From Aeromonas hydrophila subsp. hydrophila ATCC 7966 (GTDB lineage Bacteria; Pseudomonadota; Gammaproteobacteria; Enterobacterales; Aeromonadaceae): a DNA stretch of 64,000 bases. Location of the stretch: the NCBI RefSeq assembly GCF_000014805.1, contig NC_008570.1, positions 87,501 to 151,500 of the forward strand. Reading direction: 5' to 3'. How positions within the stretch are numbered: the stretch's first letter is position 1; each line of letters opens with the position of its first letter. Under the pieces are notes generated by a model, which saw nothing but the letters and a program-made list of their open reading frames with translations, was not told the DNA's origin and ran no database searches. Of this stretch, positions 48,461 to 57,089 are shown in pieces. A program made the position numbers and the translations under genes.

Positions 48461-49678
48461 ATGAGCGTGATCGAAGCCGTGACCATGGCCGCCGGCCTGG
48501 CCTATCTGGTGCTGCTGGCGTGGCAGGCGCGATCGGGCTGGCAGTGGCGTCTTGCCCTCGGCCTGCTGCTCATGCTCTGGCTGCTGGCGGCGGACAGCCT
48601 GCTCTGGCTCGGCGTCGGGCTGGTGGCCGCCGTGCTTGTCTTCTGGCACCAGCGGCGGCCGCTGCCCGCCCTCGAGGCGCTCGACAGCCAGTGGTTGCGG
48701 ACGCGCACGCGCCAGCTGCTGTTGCTCTGCTGGGGGCTGGTGACGCTGCAGTACGGCCTGCATGTCTGGCAGCTGGGGCAGGGGATGAGCCCCTGGTTGG
48801 TGCGCCCTGACGTGGTGGACGGCTTCCTGCCCATCGCCGGCGGACTCGGGCTGCGGGCCTGGCTCGGACAGGGGCTGGTGGATCCGCACCATCCGGCGGC
48901 CACCGTGACTGTGCTGGTGCTCTCGCTGTCGGCCCTGCTGCTGGGGCGGGTGTTCTGCGCCTGGTTCTGCCCGCTCGGGCTGGTGGGTGAGTGGCTGCAT
49001 GGCCTGCGCAGCCGATGGATAACGGGGGAGTGGACGCCGCCGCGCTGGCTCGATGTCGTGTTGCGTGGCCAGAAGTTTCTGGTGCTCGCCTTTCTGCTGT
49101 TTATCGTGCTGATCGCGGTGCCAGGCGCCGCCCTGCCCGGCTACTTCACCAGCCCCTACCATCAGGCGGCGGACATGAAGATGGGGGCCTTCTTCTTCAA
49201 CCTGACCCTGATCTCGGCTCTGTGCCTTGGCTGGGTGCTGCTGCTCACCGCCACCTTCCGGCAAGGGTTCTGCCGCTACCTCTGTCCCTATGGTGCCTGG
49301 CTGGCCCTGCTCGGCCTGCTGACCCCGCTGCGCATTCGCCGTGACCCGGCCCGCTGCCTGCGAAGTGCGGGCCACGACTGCGACAAGTGCAGCCGGGCCT
49401 GCCCGTCGCGCATCCAGGTGCACCAGCTCATCGCGGTGCGCAGTCTCGAGTGCACCAGCTGCCTGAGCTGCGTGGCCGCCTGCCCCAAGCGGGCCGATGC
49501 GCTGCACTTGGGCACGCAGGGGCGCCGGCTCGCTCCCCGCCAGCTGCTGGGGTTGCTCTGCCTGTTGCTGCTGGTGCTGCCGCTGCTCGCTTACGGCCTG
49601 CTGGGGATCTGGGTCAGCCTGACGCCACTGGCGGATCGCGCCCAGCTGCTGCAACTGCTGCCGCAACTGACCCATTGA
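48461..49678 (+). CDS. NapH/NosR-like membrane 4Fe-4S protein
   Basis: 405 residues with about eight membrane helices. Two CxxxCP motifs, VFCAWFCPLGLVGEW (about 167-181) and GFCRYLCPYGAWL (about 270-282), typify NapH/NosR/RdxA-type quinol-side electron carriers. They are followed by cytoplasmic iron-sulfur clusters CDKCSRACPSRI and CTSCLSCVAACP, and a final helix. No FMN domain as in NosR. Electron acceptor unknown. It lies 121 nt after the YeaR-like gene, possibly in the same transcript or with its own promoter; no napAB, nos or cytochrome oxidase genes are present. Confidence 0.8.
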   Translation: MSVIEAVTMAAGLAYLVLLAWQARSGWQWRLALGLLLMLWLLAADSLLWLGVGLVAAVLVFWHQRRPLPALEALDSQWLRTRTRQLLLLCWGLVTLQYGLHVWQLGQGMSPWLVRPDVVDGFLPIAGGLGLRAWLGQGLVDPHHPAATVTVLVLSLSALLLGRVFCAWFCPLGLVGEWLHGLRSRWITGEWTPPRWLDVVLRGQKFLVLAFLLFIVLIAVPGAALPGYFTSPYHQAADMKMGAFFFNLTLISALCLGWVLLLTATFRQGFCRYLCPYGAWLALLGLLTPLRIRRDPARCLRSAGHDCDKCSRACPSRIQVHQLIAVRSLECTSCLSCVAACPKRADALHLGTQGRRLAPRQLLGLLCLLLLVLPLLAYGLLGIWVSLTPLADRAQLLQLLPQLTH

Positions 49679-49965
49679 GTAGTGAAGAGCCAGTTGCAGG
49701 CTGTCTGCGAAGGGCCCATTGGGCAGCCTGAACATGCACCCGCATTTGATACCTGAGGGGTAGCAGGGTAAAGTCCCTTCCCCGACAGGCGGCCCTGCTG
49801 CCGTGTCGAGCCGGCAGCCCGCCTTGAGCGCACCTTGCTTCCCTTGCGAAGCAGCCAGTGCCGGGCGCCGGCACCTAGATGAGCGCGATCTACCATGACA
49901 ACCGGCGTAGCACATGCAACGGTCCGCGGTCGCGATCAGATCCACAATCGTCTTTGGAGAAGTAA
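49679..49965 (+). ncRNA. Structured leader of the aromatic amino acid permease, unidentified
   Basis: 287 nt without a convincing gene. Three consecutive strong hairpins: GGCGG-GCTGCCG / CGGCAGC-CCGCC (49788-49823, loop TGTCGAGC), GCTTC/GAAGC (49837-49852) and GTGCCGG/CCGGCAC with loop GCG (49858-49874). None has a T-run. A 28-codon frame beginning at 49879 ends with TAA exactly abutting the permease ATG; it has one Tyr, no Trp, and no ribosome-binding site. I could not match any known riboswitch. It may be a cis-regulatory RNA. Confidence 0.4.
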
Positions 49966-51192
49966 ATGGGACAGAAACCATCGTTGGTGGGCGGGGCATG
50001 CATCATTGCCGGCGTCTGTGTAGGGGCCGGCATGCTGGGCTTGCCGAGTGCGGGGGCGGGCGCCTGGACCATCTGGTCGGTGCTGGCCATCACCCTGACC
50101 ATGATCGTGATGACGCTCTCTGGCTGGATGCTGCTGGAGTCCTATCAGGGCTATCCGCTGCGCGTGTCGTTCGATACCGTTACCCGCGAACTGCTGGGGG
50201 AGAAGCTCAACGCCCTCAACAACCTCACCGTCTATTTCGTCGGCGGCATCCTGCTCTACGCCTACATCACCTCGGCCGGCCTCATCATCGACGGCATGAC
50301 CGGCATCGGCAGCCAGTGGGGCTCAGTCCTGTTTACCCTGGGCTTCTCCGGTCTGGTGTGGCACTCCACCCGGGCGGTGGATCGCATCTCCGTGGTGCTG
50401 GTCATCGCCATGGGGCTGAGCTTCGTGTTCGGCATCTCTGGGTTGTCGCTCAACATCAAACCGACCCTGCTGTTCGACACCCTGAGCGAGCACGCCAGCT
50501 ATGCCCCCTATGCGCTGGCCATGCTGCCGGTGGCGCTCACCTCGTTCGGTTATCACCACTCGGTGTCGTCCATGCGCGCCTACTACGGTGAGGAGCGCCG
50601 CGCCCGTTACGCCATCCTCGGCGGCACCGCCATCGCGCTGCTGTTCTACCTCATCTGGCTGGTGAGCGTGTTCGGCAACCTGCCGCGCAGTGAGTTCGGC
50701 CCTGTGGTAGCGCAGGGTGGCAACGTCGACGTGCTGCTCAAGGCGCTGGCCTCGGTGATCGAATCCGAGGCGGTCGCCAGCGCCCTCAACCTCTTCTCCA
50801 TGGCTGCCATCCTCTCCTCCTTCATCGGGGTAGGGCTGGGGGTGTTCGACTATCTGGCGGATCTGTTCAAGTTCGACAACGGCCGTGGCGGCCGTGCCAA
50901 GTCGTGGGCAGCCACCTTCCTGCCGCCGTTGCTGCTCTCCCTGCTGTTCCCGTTCGGCTTCCTGATGGCCATCGGCTACGCGGGCGCCGTGGCCACCCTG
51001 TGGACCTGCATCATCCCGGCCCTGCTGGCCTGGAAGGTGCGCGCCGGCAAGGGCAAGCAAGGGGACAAACAGGGTGGCTTCCGGGCGCCGGGCGGCATGC
51101 CGATGATCGCCGGCGTCTTCCTGTTCGGGGTGCTGACTGCGGCATTCCACCTGCTCAACATGGCAGGTCTGCTGCCCGTCTACACCGGCTGA
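49966..51192 (+). CDS. Aromatic amino acid permease (Mtr/TnaB/TyrP family)
   Basis: 408-residue HAAAP-family symporter with about 11 helices. Similar to E. coli Mtr across its length: SLVGGACIIAGVCVGAGMLGLP, ASYAPYALAMLPVALTSFGYHHSVSSMRAYYG, GNLPRSEFGPVVAQGGNVDVLLKALASV and GVGLGVFDYLADLFKFD. Predicted proton-driven uptake of tryptophan or tyrosine; which one is not clear. GGAG precedes the ATG by 6 nt. Has a long structured leader. Confidence 0.88.
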   Translation: MGQKPSLVGGACIIAGVCVGAGMLGLPSAGAGAWTIWSVLAITLTMIVMTLSGWMLLESYQGYPLRVSFDTVTRELLGEKLNALNNLTVYFVGGILLYAYITSAGLIIDGMTGIGSQWGSVLFTLGFSGLVWHSTRAVDRISVVLVIAMGLSFVFGISGLSLNIKPTLLFDTLSEHASYAPYALAMLPVALTSFGYHHSVSSMRAYYGEERRARYAILGGTAIALLFYLIWLVSVFGNLPRSEFGPVVAQGGNVDVLLKALASVIESEAVASALNLFSMAAILSSFIGVGLGVFDYLADLFKFDNGRGGRAKSWAATFLPPLLLSLLFPFGFLMAIGYAGAVATLWTCIIPALLAWKVRAGKGKQGDKQGGFRAPGGMPMIAGVFLFGVLTAAFHLLNMAGLLPVYTG

Positions 51193-51222
51193 CACCCCCG
51201 GTCTGCCTCGGCAGACTGCGAC

Positions 51223-51252
51223 AAAAAACGGCGCCTGATGGCGCCGTTTTTT
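51223..51252. terminator. Permease terminator (bidirectional)
   Basis: AAAAAACGGCGCC, loop TGAT, GGCGCCGTTTTTT. Serves the permease and the convergent DM13 gene. A second hairpin, GTCTGCC-TC-GGCAGAC, lies just before it at 51201-51216. Confidence 0.88.
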
Positions 51253-51282
51253 ATGATGCAGCACTGGCGATCACCTGTGGCG

Positions 51283-51762
51283 TTACTGCCGGTAGCGGGC
51301 GGCGGTGATGAACTGGCCGAAGGTCTCGCACCAGATGATCACGCTGTCGTAGTCGGCCGGGTTCACATCGGCAGGGAGGGGGACGATGAAGTTGTCGAAG
51401 GTCTTCACCGGCCCGATTTTCACCATCTTCTCCTTCAGGCGGGCAAAGTCGGCCTCGGTCTCGACGAAGACAGGCGACAAGTAGAGCTGGTAGTCGGGCC
51501 CCGGCGCCAGCTTGCCCATCAGGCTGATGGCATCGGGCCCAATGCTGACCTGCCCTTCGCCCCAGTGCAGCCGGTCGCTGTCTTGCAGATCCCGGCGAAA
51601 GGTGCCGTGAAAGCTGGCCTGAGCCTGCCGGGCGGCAACCTGCTCGTTGGCGGGGGCGGGTGGGGCGATCAGGATCGGCAGGGTATAGATGCCGGCCGCA
51701 AAGCCGGCTGCGCCCACCAGCAGATGGCTGGCCAGCAGCAGGGCCAGGGTTTTGAGTTGCAT
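51283..51762 (-). CDS. DM13-domain protein, membrane-anchored or secreted
   Basis: 159 residues. N-terminal hydrophobic segment (TLALLLASHLLVGAAGFAAGIYTLPIL) acts as signal anchor; the rest (ASFHGTFRRDLQDSDRLHWGEGQVSIGPDAISLMGKLAPGPDYQLYLSPVF ... VIIWCETFGQFITAARYR) matches the DM13 domain, including the conserved Trp-Cys near the end thought to take part in redox or electron transfer. Function in bacteria is undefined. Same strand as the lysozyme-inhibitor-like gene upstream of it. Confidence 0.75.
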   Translation of the reverse strand: MQLKTLALLLASHLLVGAAGFAAGIYTLPILIAPPAPANEQVAARQAQASFHGTFRRDLQDSDRLHWGEGQVSIGPDAISLMGKLAPGPDYQLYLSPVFVETEADFARLKEKMVKIGPVKTFDNFIVPLPADVNPADYDSVIIWCETFGQFITAARYRQ

Positions 51763-51875
51763 GGCTGTCTCGGTCGTTGATTAATTGATGGCACCACCCT
51801 ACCAGCAGGTTGCCGTCATGCCCACCCCGGGATGGGGGCATGACGGTGGTTGCACGGGCATCGTGTGGGTGGGGT

Positions 51876-52280
51876 TTACTGGATGCTGACCGCCAGGGTG
51901 TGGGGCACCTGCTCGCCGCGACGGGCGGAGGCACGCATCTGATAGACCTGGATCAGGTACTTGCCGGAGGCGGGCAGGGCGCCTTGCCACTGACCATCGC
52001 CATCGTTGCGACCGATCGCCTCGGCCTGACCGGGCTGGGCGCCGGGGGCGAAGACATTGAAGTTGGCGTTGCTGCTGCCGCCGATCTTGACCGTCATGGT
52101 CTGGCCCGCCTTGGCCACCAGGGTGTAATGAATGGTGTCATAGCCGGTGAAGCTGCCCTTGAGCTGGGCGCTGTGGGCCCCCTTGGCAAACTGCACCGGA
52201 ACCGTGGTGATCTTGTCGGCGGCCTGCGCACCGGCGACCATGGTGATGGCCAGCAGGGCGGCCTGGATTGCTCGTTTCAT
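51876..52280 (-). CDS. Periplasmic PliI/PliG-like lysozyme inhibitor
   Basis: 134 residues with signal peptide MKRAIQAALLAITMVAGAQA. The mature part resembles PliG (E. coli YcgK) and A. hydrophila PliI: VPVQFAKGAHSAQLKGSFTGYD, YTLVAKAGQTMTVKI, FNVFAPG, and the C-terminal LPASGKYLIQVYQMRASARRGE, whose SGKY-loop and xRxxAR helix match the inhibitors of invertebrate (I-) and goose (G-) type lysozymes. Which lysozyme class it targets is not decidable here. Start set 7 nt after GAGG; a preceding ATG is also possible. Confidence 0.6.
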   Translation of the reverse strand: MKRAIQAALLAITMVAGAQAADKITTVPVQFAKGAHSAQLKGSFTGYDTIHYTLVAKAGQTMTVKIGGSSNANFNVFAPGAQPGQAEAIGRNDGDGQWQGALPASGKYLIQVYQMRASARRGEQVPHTLAVSIQ

Positions 52281-52505
52281 CATTGCACCTCGTGAAGGGG
52301 CCCTGTCACCCTGGCAGAGCCGCCTCGACAAGATATGCCCAAATCGGCGGGTTGCCTATCCGGCTCAGAGATATCGTCCCGGCCGAGTTGGCATGAACAG
52401 GTGAGATGGCGGGGATATCCAGCGCAGCCTTGAACAAGGCGCTGTGGGCGCGATGACAATCCGATACCCTATGGCTCGGCTCTTCTTTCATCACGGGAAT
52501 GGAAC

Positions 52506-53012
52506 ATGCTGATCATCTTCAGTGGTTTGCCGGGGAGCGGAAAAAGCACCATAGCACGGGCCCTGGCCCAGCGGTTGGGCGCCGTCTATCTGCGCATCGA
52601 TACCATAGAGCAGGCCATTCGTGATGCTGAACGGACGGCTGAAGAGATGGGGCCTGCCGGTTATTTCGTCGCCTATGGGCTGGCCAGAGAAAACTTGAAA
52701 CTCGGCTCGACCGTCATCACGGATTCCGTTAACCCCATCCAGCTCACCCGGGATGCTTACCACGACATCGCCCGCTCGGTCGGGGTGCCCTGTCTCGATG
52801 TCGAGGTGGTCTGCTCCAACTCTAAGTTGCACCGCGAGCGGGTAGAGAACCGGACGGTGGATATCGAGGGGCTGGCATTGCCGGATTGGCAGGCGGTGAT
52901 CGACCGCGACTATCAACCCTGGAACAGTGAGCGTCTGGTACTGGATAGCGCCACCCTGTCGGTCACCCAGAGTGTGGAAAAGATTGTCGCTGCGTTGGGA
53001 AAGCCGTTGTAG
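52506..53012 (+). CDS. P-loop ATPase/kinase-like protein
   Basis: 168 residues of the AAA_33/zeta-type small kinase fold. Walker A GLPGSGKST at 7-15, then a possible substrate Asp in YLRIDTIEQAIRDAE, VITDSVNP as Walker B-like, and a lid region LHRERVENRTV. Such proteins phosphorylate nucleotides, sugars or antibiotics; no substrate can be named. It stands alone, divergent from the lysozyme-inhibitor-like gene. Confidence 0.75.
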   Translation: MLIIFSGLPGSGKSTIARALAQRLGAVYLRIDTIEQAIRDAERTAEEMGPAGYFVAYGLARENLKLGSTVITDSVNPIQLTRDAYHDIARSVGVPCLDVEVVCSNSKLHRERVENRTVDIEGLALPDWQAVIDRDYQPWNSERLVLDSATLSVTQSVEKIVAALGKPL

Positions 53013-53172
53013 GTTCGATTAGCGCAGCCTAATCGGACGAACGAGGTGCATTTATCTCGGTTATTGTCGTGGGTCAGGGGCAATCAGCCAGAGGGGAAAA
53101 TTCTGCTGGCCGTGGTTGCGGGAGAATCCGTTTGCGCGAACGTTAGATTACGCCAGATGGCTAATTTAATTT
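53013..53172. other. Intergenic region with short inverted repeat
   Basis: CGATTAG-CGCAG-CCTAATCG at about 53018-53037 just after the kinase-like gene could be a weak terminator without a T-run. Nothing else is recognised before the AT-rich gene. Confidence 0.3.
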
Positions 53173-53733
53173 TCAGGTTGCCTTGTTAATAAAATGCATG
53201 AAGCATGCCTTGGGATCGTATTGGTCATCATTTCTAATATCAGGGATTTGGTAGTATTTATTTAGCGCATTAATTTGATTTAATGCTTGTAATCCAATGC
53301 GAGAAAAATGTTCTCTTCTATATTTATGATATTCAAAATAATCCGGCGGATAGCTTTCCTCACCAACTAGTTTTAGGTTTTCAAGAATATCCCTAAGGCG
53401 TTTTGGAATCGATATTATTTCAAACATAAGCCCAGAGGGTAGTGATGTATATTCGCCTATAGGTAACGTTATGCTTGGATATTTTACGGTTGTACCCCAT
53501 AGACCTCGCTCATCTTGCTGCATGGAGTCATTAATAGAGTTGAAGCACTCACCAACGAAGTCATCTAAAACAATCACTAAGTTGATAGCGAGAAACTCCG
53601 CTTCTTTTGTTTTTTTATTTTTTTCAGCGCGTGACTCTTTAAACCATGTAAAAAGAGATAAAAATATCTGAGCGCTAATGGTAACGATGCCACCTAGAAC
53701 TACCTTCCCTATGTCTGATTGAAAGAAATCCAT
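53173..53733 (-). CDS. AT-rich orphan membrane-anchored protein
   Basis: 186 residues, no recognised family. An N-terminal segment IGKVVLGGIVTISAQIFLSLFTWF is one membrane helix, followed by a charged stretch (KESRAEKNKKTKEAEFLAINLVIVLDDFVGECF) and a soluble helical domain. Base composition is strikingly unlike the neighbours: 15 G/C in the 60 bases from 53281, against well over half G/C around it, and AT-preferring codons throughout. This indicates recent acquisition. No integrase, att site or repeat is seen around it. Confidence 0.65.
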   Translation of the reverse strand: MDFFQSDIGKVVLGGIVTISAQIFLSLFTWFKESRAEKNKKTKEAEFLAINLVIVLDDFVGECFNSINDSMQQDERGLWGTTVKYPSITLPIGEYTSLPSGLMFEIISIPKRLRDILENLKLVGEESYPPDYFEYHKYRREHFSRIGLQALNQINALNKYYQIPDIRNDDQYDPKACFMHFINKAT

Positions 53734-53825
53734 TTACTCCACCCTGTCAAATAAATATATGGTTTGTTGTGTGGTGCATTGTCACAAGAATGGCTATTCC
53801 CCATCAGGGAATATGACAATTCAAT

Positions 53826-53856
53826 TAAAAAAACGGCGCCTTTCGGCGCCGTTTTT
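53826..53856. terminator. Bidirectional terminator, orphan gene side / glyS
   Basis: TAAAAAAACGGCGCC, loop TTTC, GGCGCCGTTTTT. Ends the glyQS operon (minus strand). Its stem is the same ACGGCGCC/GGCGCCGT as the permease terminator at 51223. Confidence 0.85.
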
Positions 53857-53877
53857 GATCTAGCCAACAAACCTCAA

Positions 53878-55947
53878 TCATTGCAGCAGGGAGATATCCG
53901 CCACTTGCAGGAACAGGTTGCGCAGGTTGTTCAGCAGCGCCAGACGGTTGGCCTTGAGGGCTTCGTCATCGGCCATCACCATCACTTCGTTGAAGAAGGT
54001 ATCGACCGGCTCGCGCAGGGCGGCCAGACGGGTGAGGGCTGCCTGATAGTCACCGGCGGCGAACAGCGGGGCCAGTTCGGCTTGCAGTTCGGCAACCTGG
54101 GTGGCCAGCGCCTTCTCGGCGGCATCGACCAGCAGTTCCGGTTTGACGGCAGTCGGCAACTCGCCTTCGACCTTGGCCAGAATATTGCTCACGCGCTTGT
54201 TGGCGGCAGCCAGAGCCAGTGCGGCATCCAGAGAGCGGAAGTGGCTGACGGCCTTGACGCGACGATCGAAGTCGAGCGGACGGGTCGGGCGGCGGGCCAG
54301 TACGGCCAGCACCACGTCGGCACCGATGCCTTCATCCTGATAGGCGGCGCGAAAGCGCCCCAGCATGAAGTCGACCACGTCGGTAACGACGGTCTTGTTG
54401 GTCAGCTTGTCGCCGTAGACGCGTACCGCTTCTTCAACCAGTTCAACCAGATCCAGATCCAGTTGCTTCTCGGTCATGATGCGCAGGGCACCGATGGCGG
54501 CGCGACGCAGGGCAAACGGGTCCTTGTCACCCTTCGGCAGCATGCCGATGCCGAAGATACCGGCCAGGGTGTCGAACTTGTCGGCCAGCGCGACGGCGCA
54601 TGCAACCAGACCGGACGGCAGGGCATCGCCGGCAAAGCGCGGCATGTACTGCTCGTTGAGGGCCACGGCCACTGCTTCATCTTCGCCATCGTGACGGGCG
54701 TAGTGCATCCCCATGACACCCTGGGTGTCGGTGAACTCGCCGACCATGTTGGTCATCAGGTCACACTTGGAGAGCAGACCGGCACGCTTGGCCTGAGCCA
54801 CATCGGCACCGATACGCTCGGCGATAAAGCCGGCGACGGTCTCGATGCGCTCGACCTTGGCCTTGACGGTGCCCAGCTGTTGCTGGAACAGCACGGTTTC
54901 CAGGCGCGGCAGGCGGGAGGCCAGAGTCTGCTTGAGGTCGGTCTTGAAGAAGAACTCGGCGTCAGAGAGACGGGGGCGAACCACCTTCTCGTTGCCGCTG
55001 ATGATCTGGCTCGGGTCTTTGGACTCTATGTTGGTGACGAAGATGAACTTCGGCAGCAGCTTGCCGTTCTTGTCGTAGACCGGGAAGTACTTCTGGTCAC
55101 CCTTCATGGTGTGCACCAGCGCTTCAGCCGGCACGGCCAGGAACTTCTCTTCGAAGTTGGCGGTCAGCACCACCGGCCACTCGACCAGTGCGGTCACTTC
55201 TTCCAGCAGGGCGTCGTCCAGATCGGCCACGCCACCGAAGGCGGCGGCGGCCGCTTCGGCGTCAGCCTTGATCTTGACCTTGCGCGCCATGAAGTCGGCA
55301 ATCACCATGCCGCGCTCCTGCAGGATCTGCGGGTACTGGCTGGCGTTGTCGATGGTGAACTCGCTCTCGCCCATGAAGCGGTGGCCGCGAAGGGTGCGGG
55401 CAGAGTCGATACCCAGAATGTGGGCGGGCACCAGCTCCCCATCCAGCAGCAGAGTCACGGTGAAGACCGGACGCACGAACTGGATGGTCTTGTCGCCCCA
55501 GCGCATCATCTTCGGGATCGGCAGTTTGGCCAGTGCCTGGCTAACCAGCTCGCCCAGCAGATCTTTGGCCGGACGGCCTTCGACCTTGGCGGTGTGAACC
55601 AGCCACTCACCCTTGTCGGTGACCAGACGCTCGGCCTGCTCAACGGTGATGCCGTTGCCACGGGCCCAGCCTTCGGCAGCCTTGGTCGGCTTGCCTTCAG
55701 CATCGAACGCCTGAGCTACGGCCGGGCCGCGCTTCTCGACGCTCTTGCTCGGCTGTTCGCCGGCCAGTTCGCTCACTTTCAGCGCCAGACGGCGCGGGGA
55801 GGCAAACCACTCGACGTCGCCGAAGGCCAGATCGGCCTTGGTCAGTTCGCTCTTGAGGTTGTCGGCAAAGGCTTCGGCCAGGGAGCGCAGGGCTTTGGGC
55901 GGCAGCTCAGCAGTACCGATCTCTACCAGAAATGTATGTTGTGCCAT
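53878..55947 (-). CDS. glyS: Glycyl-tRNA synthetase beta subunit
   Basis: 689 residues (E. coli 689), tRNA-binding subunit of the alpha2beta2 glycyl-tRNA synthetase. Starts [27 protein letters not shown] as in the family; contains HD-like and C-terminal anticodon-binding regions ([29 protein letters not shown]). Nine nt downstream of glyQ. Confidence 0.97.
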   Translation of the reverse strand: MAQHTFLVEIGTAELPPKALRSLAEAFADNLKSELTKADLAFGDVEWFASPRRLALKVSELAGEQPSKSVEKRGPAVAQAFDAEGKPTKAAEGWARGNGITVEQAERLVTDKGEWLVHTAKVEGRPAKDLLGELVSQALAKLPIPKMMRWGDKTIQFVRPVFTVTLLLDGELVPAHILGIDSARTLRGHRFMGESEFTIDNASQYPQILQERGMVIADFMARKVKIKADAEAAAAAFGGVADLDDALLEEVTALVEWPVVLTANFEEKFLAVPAEALVHTMKGDQKYFPVYDKNGKLLPKFIFVTNIESKDPSQIISGNEKVVRPRLSDAEFFFKTDLKQTLASRLPRLETVLFQQQLGTVKAKVERIETVAGFIAERIGADVAQAKRAGLLSKCDLMTNMVGEFTDTQGVMGMHYARHDGEDEAVAVALNEQYMPRFAGDALPSGLVACAVALADKFDTLAGIFGIGMLPKGDKDPFALRRAAIGALRIMTEKQLDLDLVELVEEAVRVYGDKLTNKTVVTDVVDFMLGRFRAAYQDEGIGADVVLAVLARRPTRPLDFDRRVKAVSHFRSLDAALALAAANKRVSNILAKVEGELPTAVKPELLVDAAEKALATQVAELQAELAPLFAAGDYQAALTRLAALREPVDTFFNEVMVMADDEALKANRLALLNNLRNLFLQVADISLLQ

Positions 55948-55956
55948 GTCCGTTCC

Positions 55957-56880
55957 TTAACCTTGCTTGTTCTCACTGCGCTGACACATCGGGAAGCCCA
56001 GCGCTTCGCGGGAGGCGTAGTATGCCTCTGCCACGGCCTTGGTCAGGGTGCGAATGCGCAGGATGTAGCGCTGACGCTCGGTGACCGAGATGGCCTTGCG
56101 GGCATCCAGCAGGTTGAAGGAGTGAGCGGCTTTGAGGATGCGCTCGTAGGCAGGCAGCGGCAGCGGTTTTTCCAGTGCCAGCAGATTCTGGGCTTCCTTC
56201 TCGTACTGCTCGAAGCAGTGGAACAGGAACTCCACGTCGGCGTGTTCGAAGTTGTAGGTGGATTGCTCCACTTCGTTTTGGTGGAACACGTCGCCGTAGG
56301 TGGTCTTGCCCAGCGGGCCGTCAGACCAGACCAGATCGTAGACGCTGTCCACGCCCTGGATGTACATGGCCAGACGCTCGAGACCGTAGGTGATCTCGCC
56401 GGTGACCGGCTTGCACTCGAGGCCGCCAACTTGCTGGAAGTAGGTGAACTGGGTCACTTCCATGCCGTTCAGCCACACTTCCCAGCCCAGACCCCAGGCA
56501 CCCAGCGTCGGGTTTTCCCAGTTGTCTTCCACGAAGCGGATGTCGTGGATCTCGGGATCCATGCCCAGCTCTTTCAGGGAGCCCAGATAGAGTTCCTGAA
56601 TGTTGTCGGGGGAAGGCTTGATGATCACCTGGAACTGGTAGTAGTGCTGCAGGCGGTTCGGGTTTTCACCGTAGCGGCCGTCAGTCGGACGGCGGGACGG
56701 TTGCACGTAGGCGCAGGCGATGGGCTCGGGGCCCAGGGCGCGCAGGCAGGTCATGGGGTGAGAAGTACCGGCACCCACTTCCATATCCAGCGGCTGAATG
56801 ATGGTACAGCCCTGGCGGGACCAATAGTCCTGCAGCTGCAGGATCAGGCCCTGAAAGGTTTTGACATCGAATTTTTGCAT
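55957..56880 (-). CDS. glyQ: Glycyl-tRNA synthetase alpha subunit
   Basis: 307-residue catalytic subunit of bacterial-type GlyRS. Family motifs [46 protein letters not shown] and [28 protein letters not shown] are clear. First gene of glyQS; no strong Shine-Dalgarno precedes its ATG. Confidence 0.97.
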   Translation of the reverse strand: MQKFDVKTFQGLILQLQDYWSRQGCTIIQPLDMEVGAGTSHPMTCLRALGPEPIACAYVQPSRRPTDGRYGENPNRLQHYYQFQVIIKPSPDNIQELYLGSLKELGMDPEIHDIRFVEDNWENPTLGAWGLGWEVWLNGMEVTQFTYFQQVGGLECKPVTGEITYGLERLAMYIQGVDSVYDLVWSDGPLGKTTYGDVFHQNEVEQSTYNFEHADVEFLFHCFEQYEKEAQNLLALEKPLPLPAYERILKAAHSFNLLDARKAISVTERQRYILRIRTLTKAVAEAYYASREALGFPMCQRSENKQG

Positions 56881-57089
56881 AATTTTTTTCGCGCGAAATG
56901 AAATCAGAGCAAGATTTGCTGAATGTGAACCGAAGGAGTATACCGTCTGGCATGGTCGGATAATAGGCGAAATTACAGCGGATTAATGTGATGGCGCTGC
57001 GCCGGGTCTGGGCGAGAGGGGTTGTCGGCACTCCTACGCCCAGGTTGGCATCGACCCCGGGGATTGGATGAAATGACAGGAGAGAGGGA

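Noticed and set aside
49879..49965. 28-residue leader peptide before the permease
   Set aside because: No ribosome-binding site and no aromatic codon cluster; retained only as a note in the leader entry.
53764..56901. 1045-codon open frame opposite glyS and glyQ
   Set aside because: An antisense shadow caused by GC-rich codon bias; glyQS on the other strand match known proteins along their whole length.
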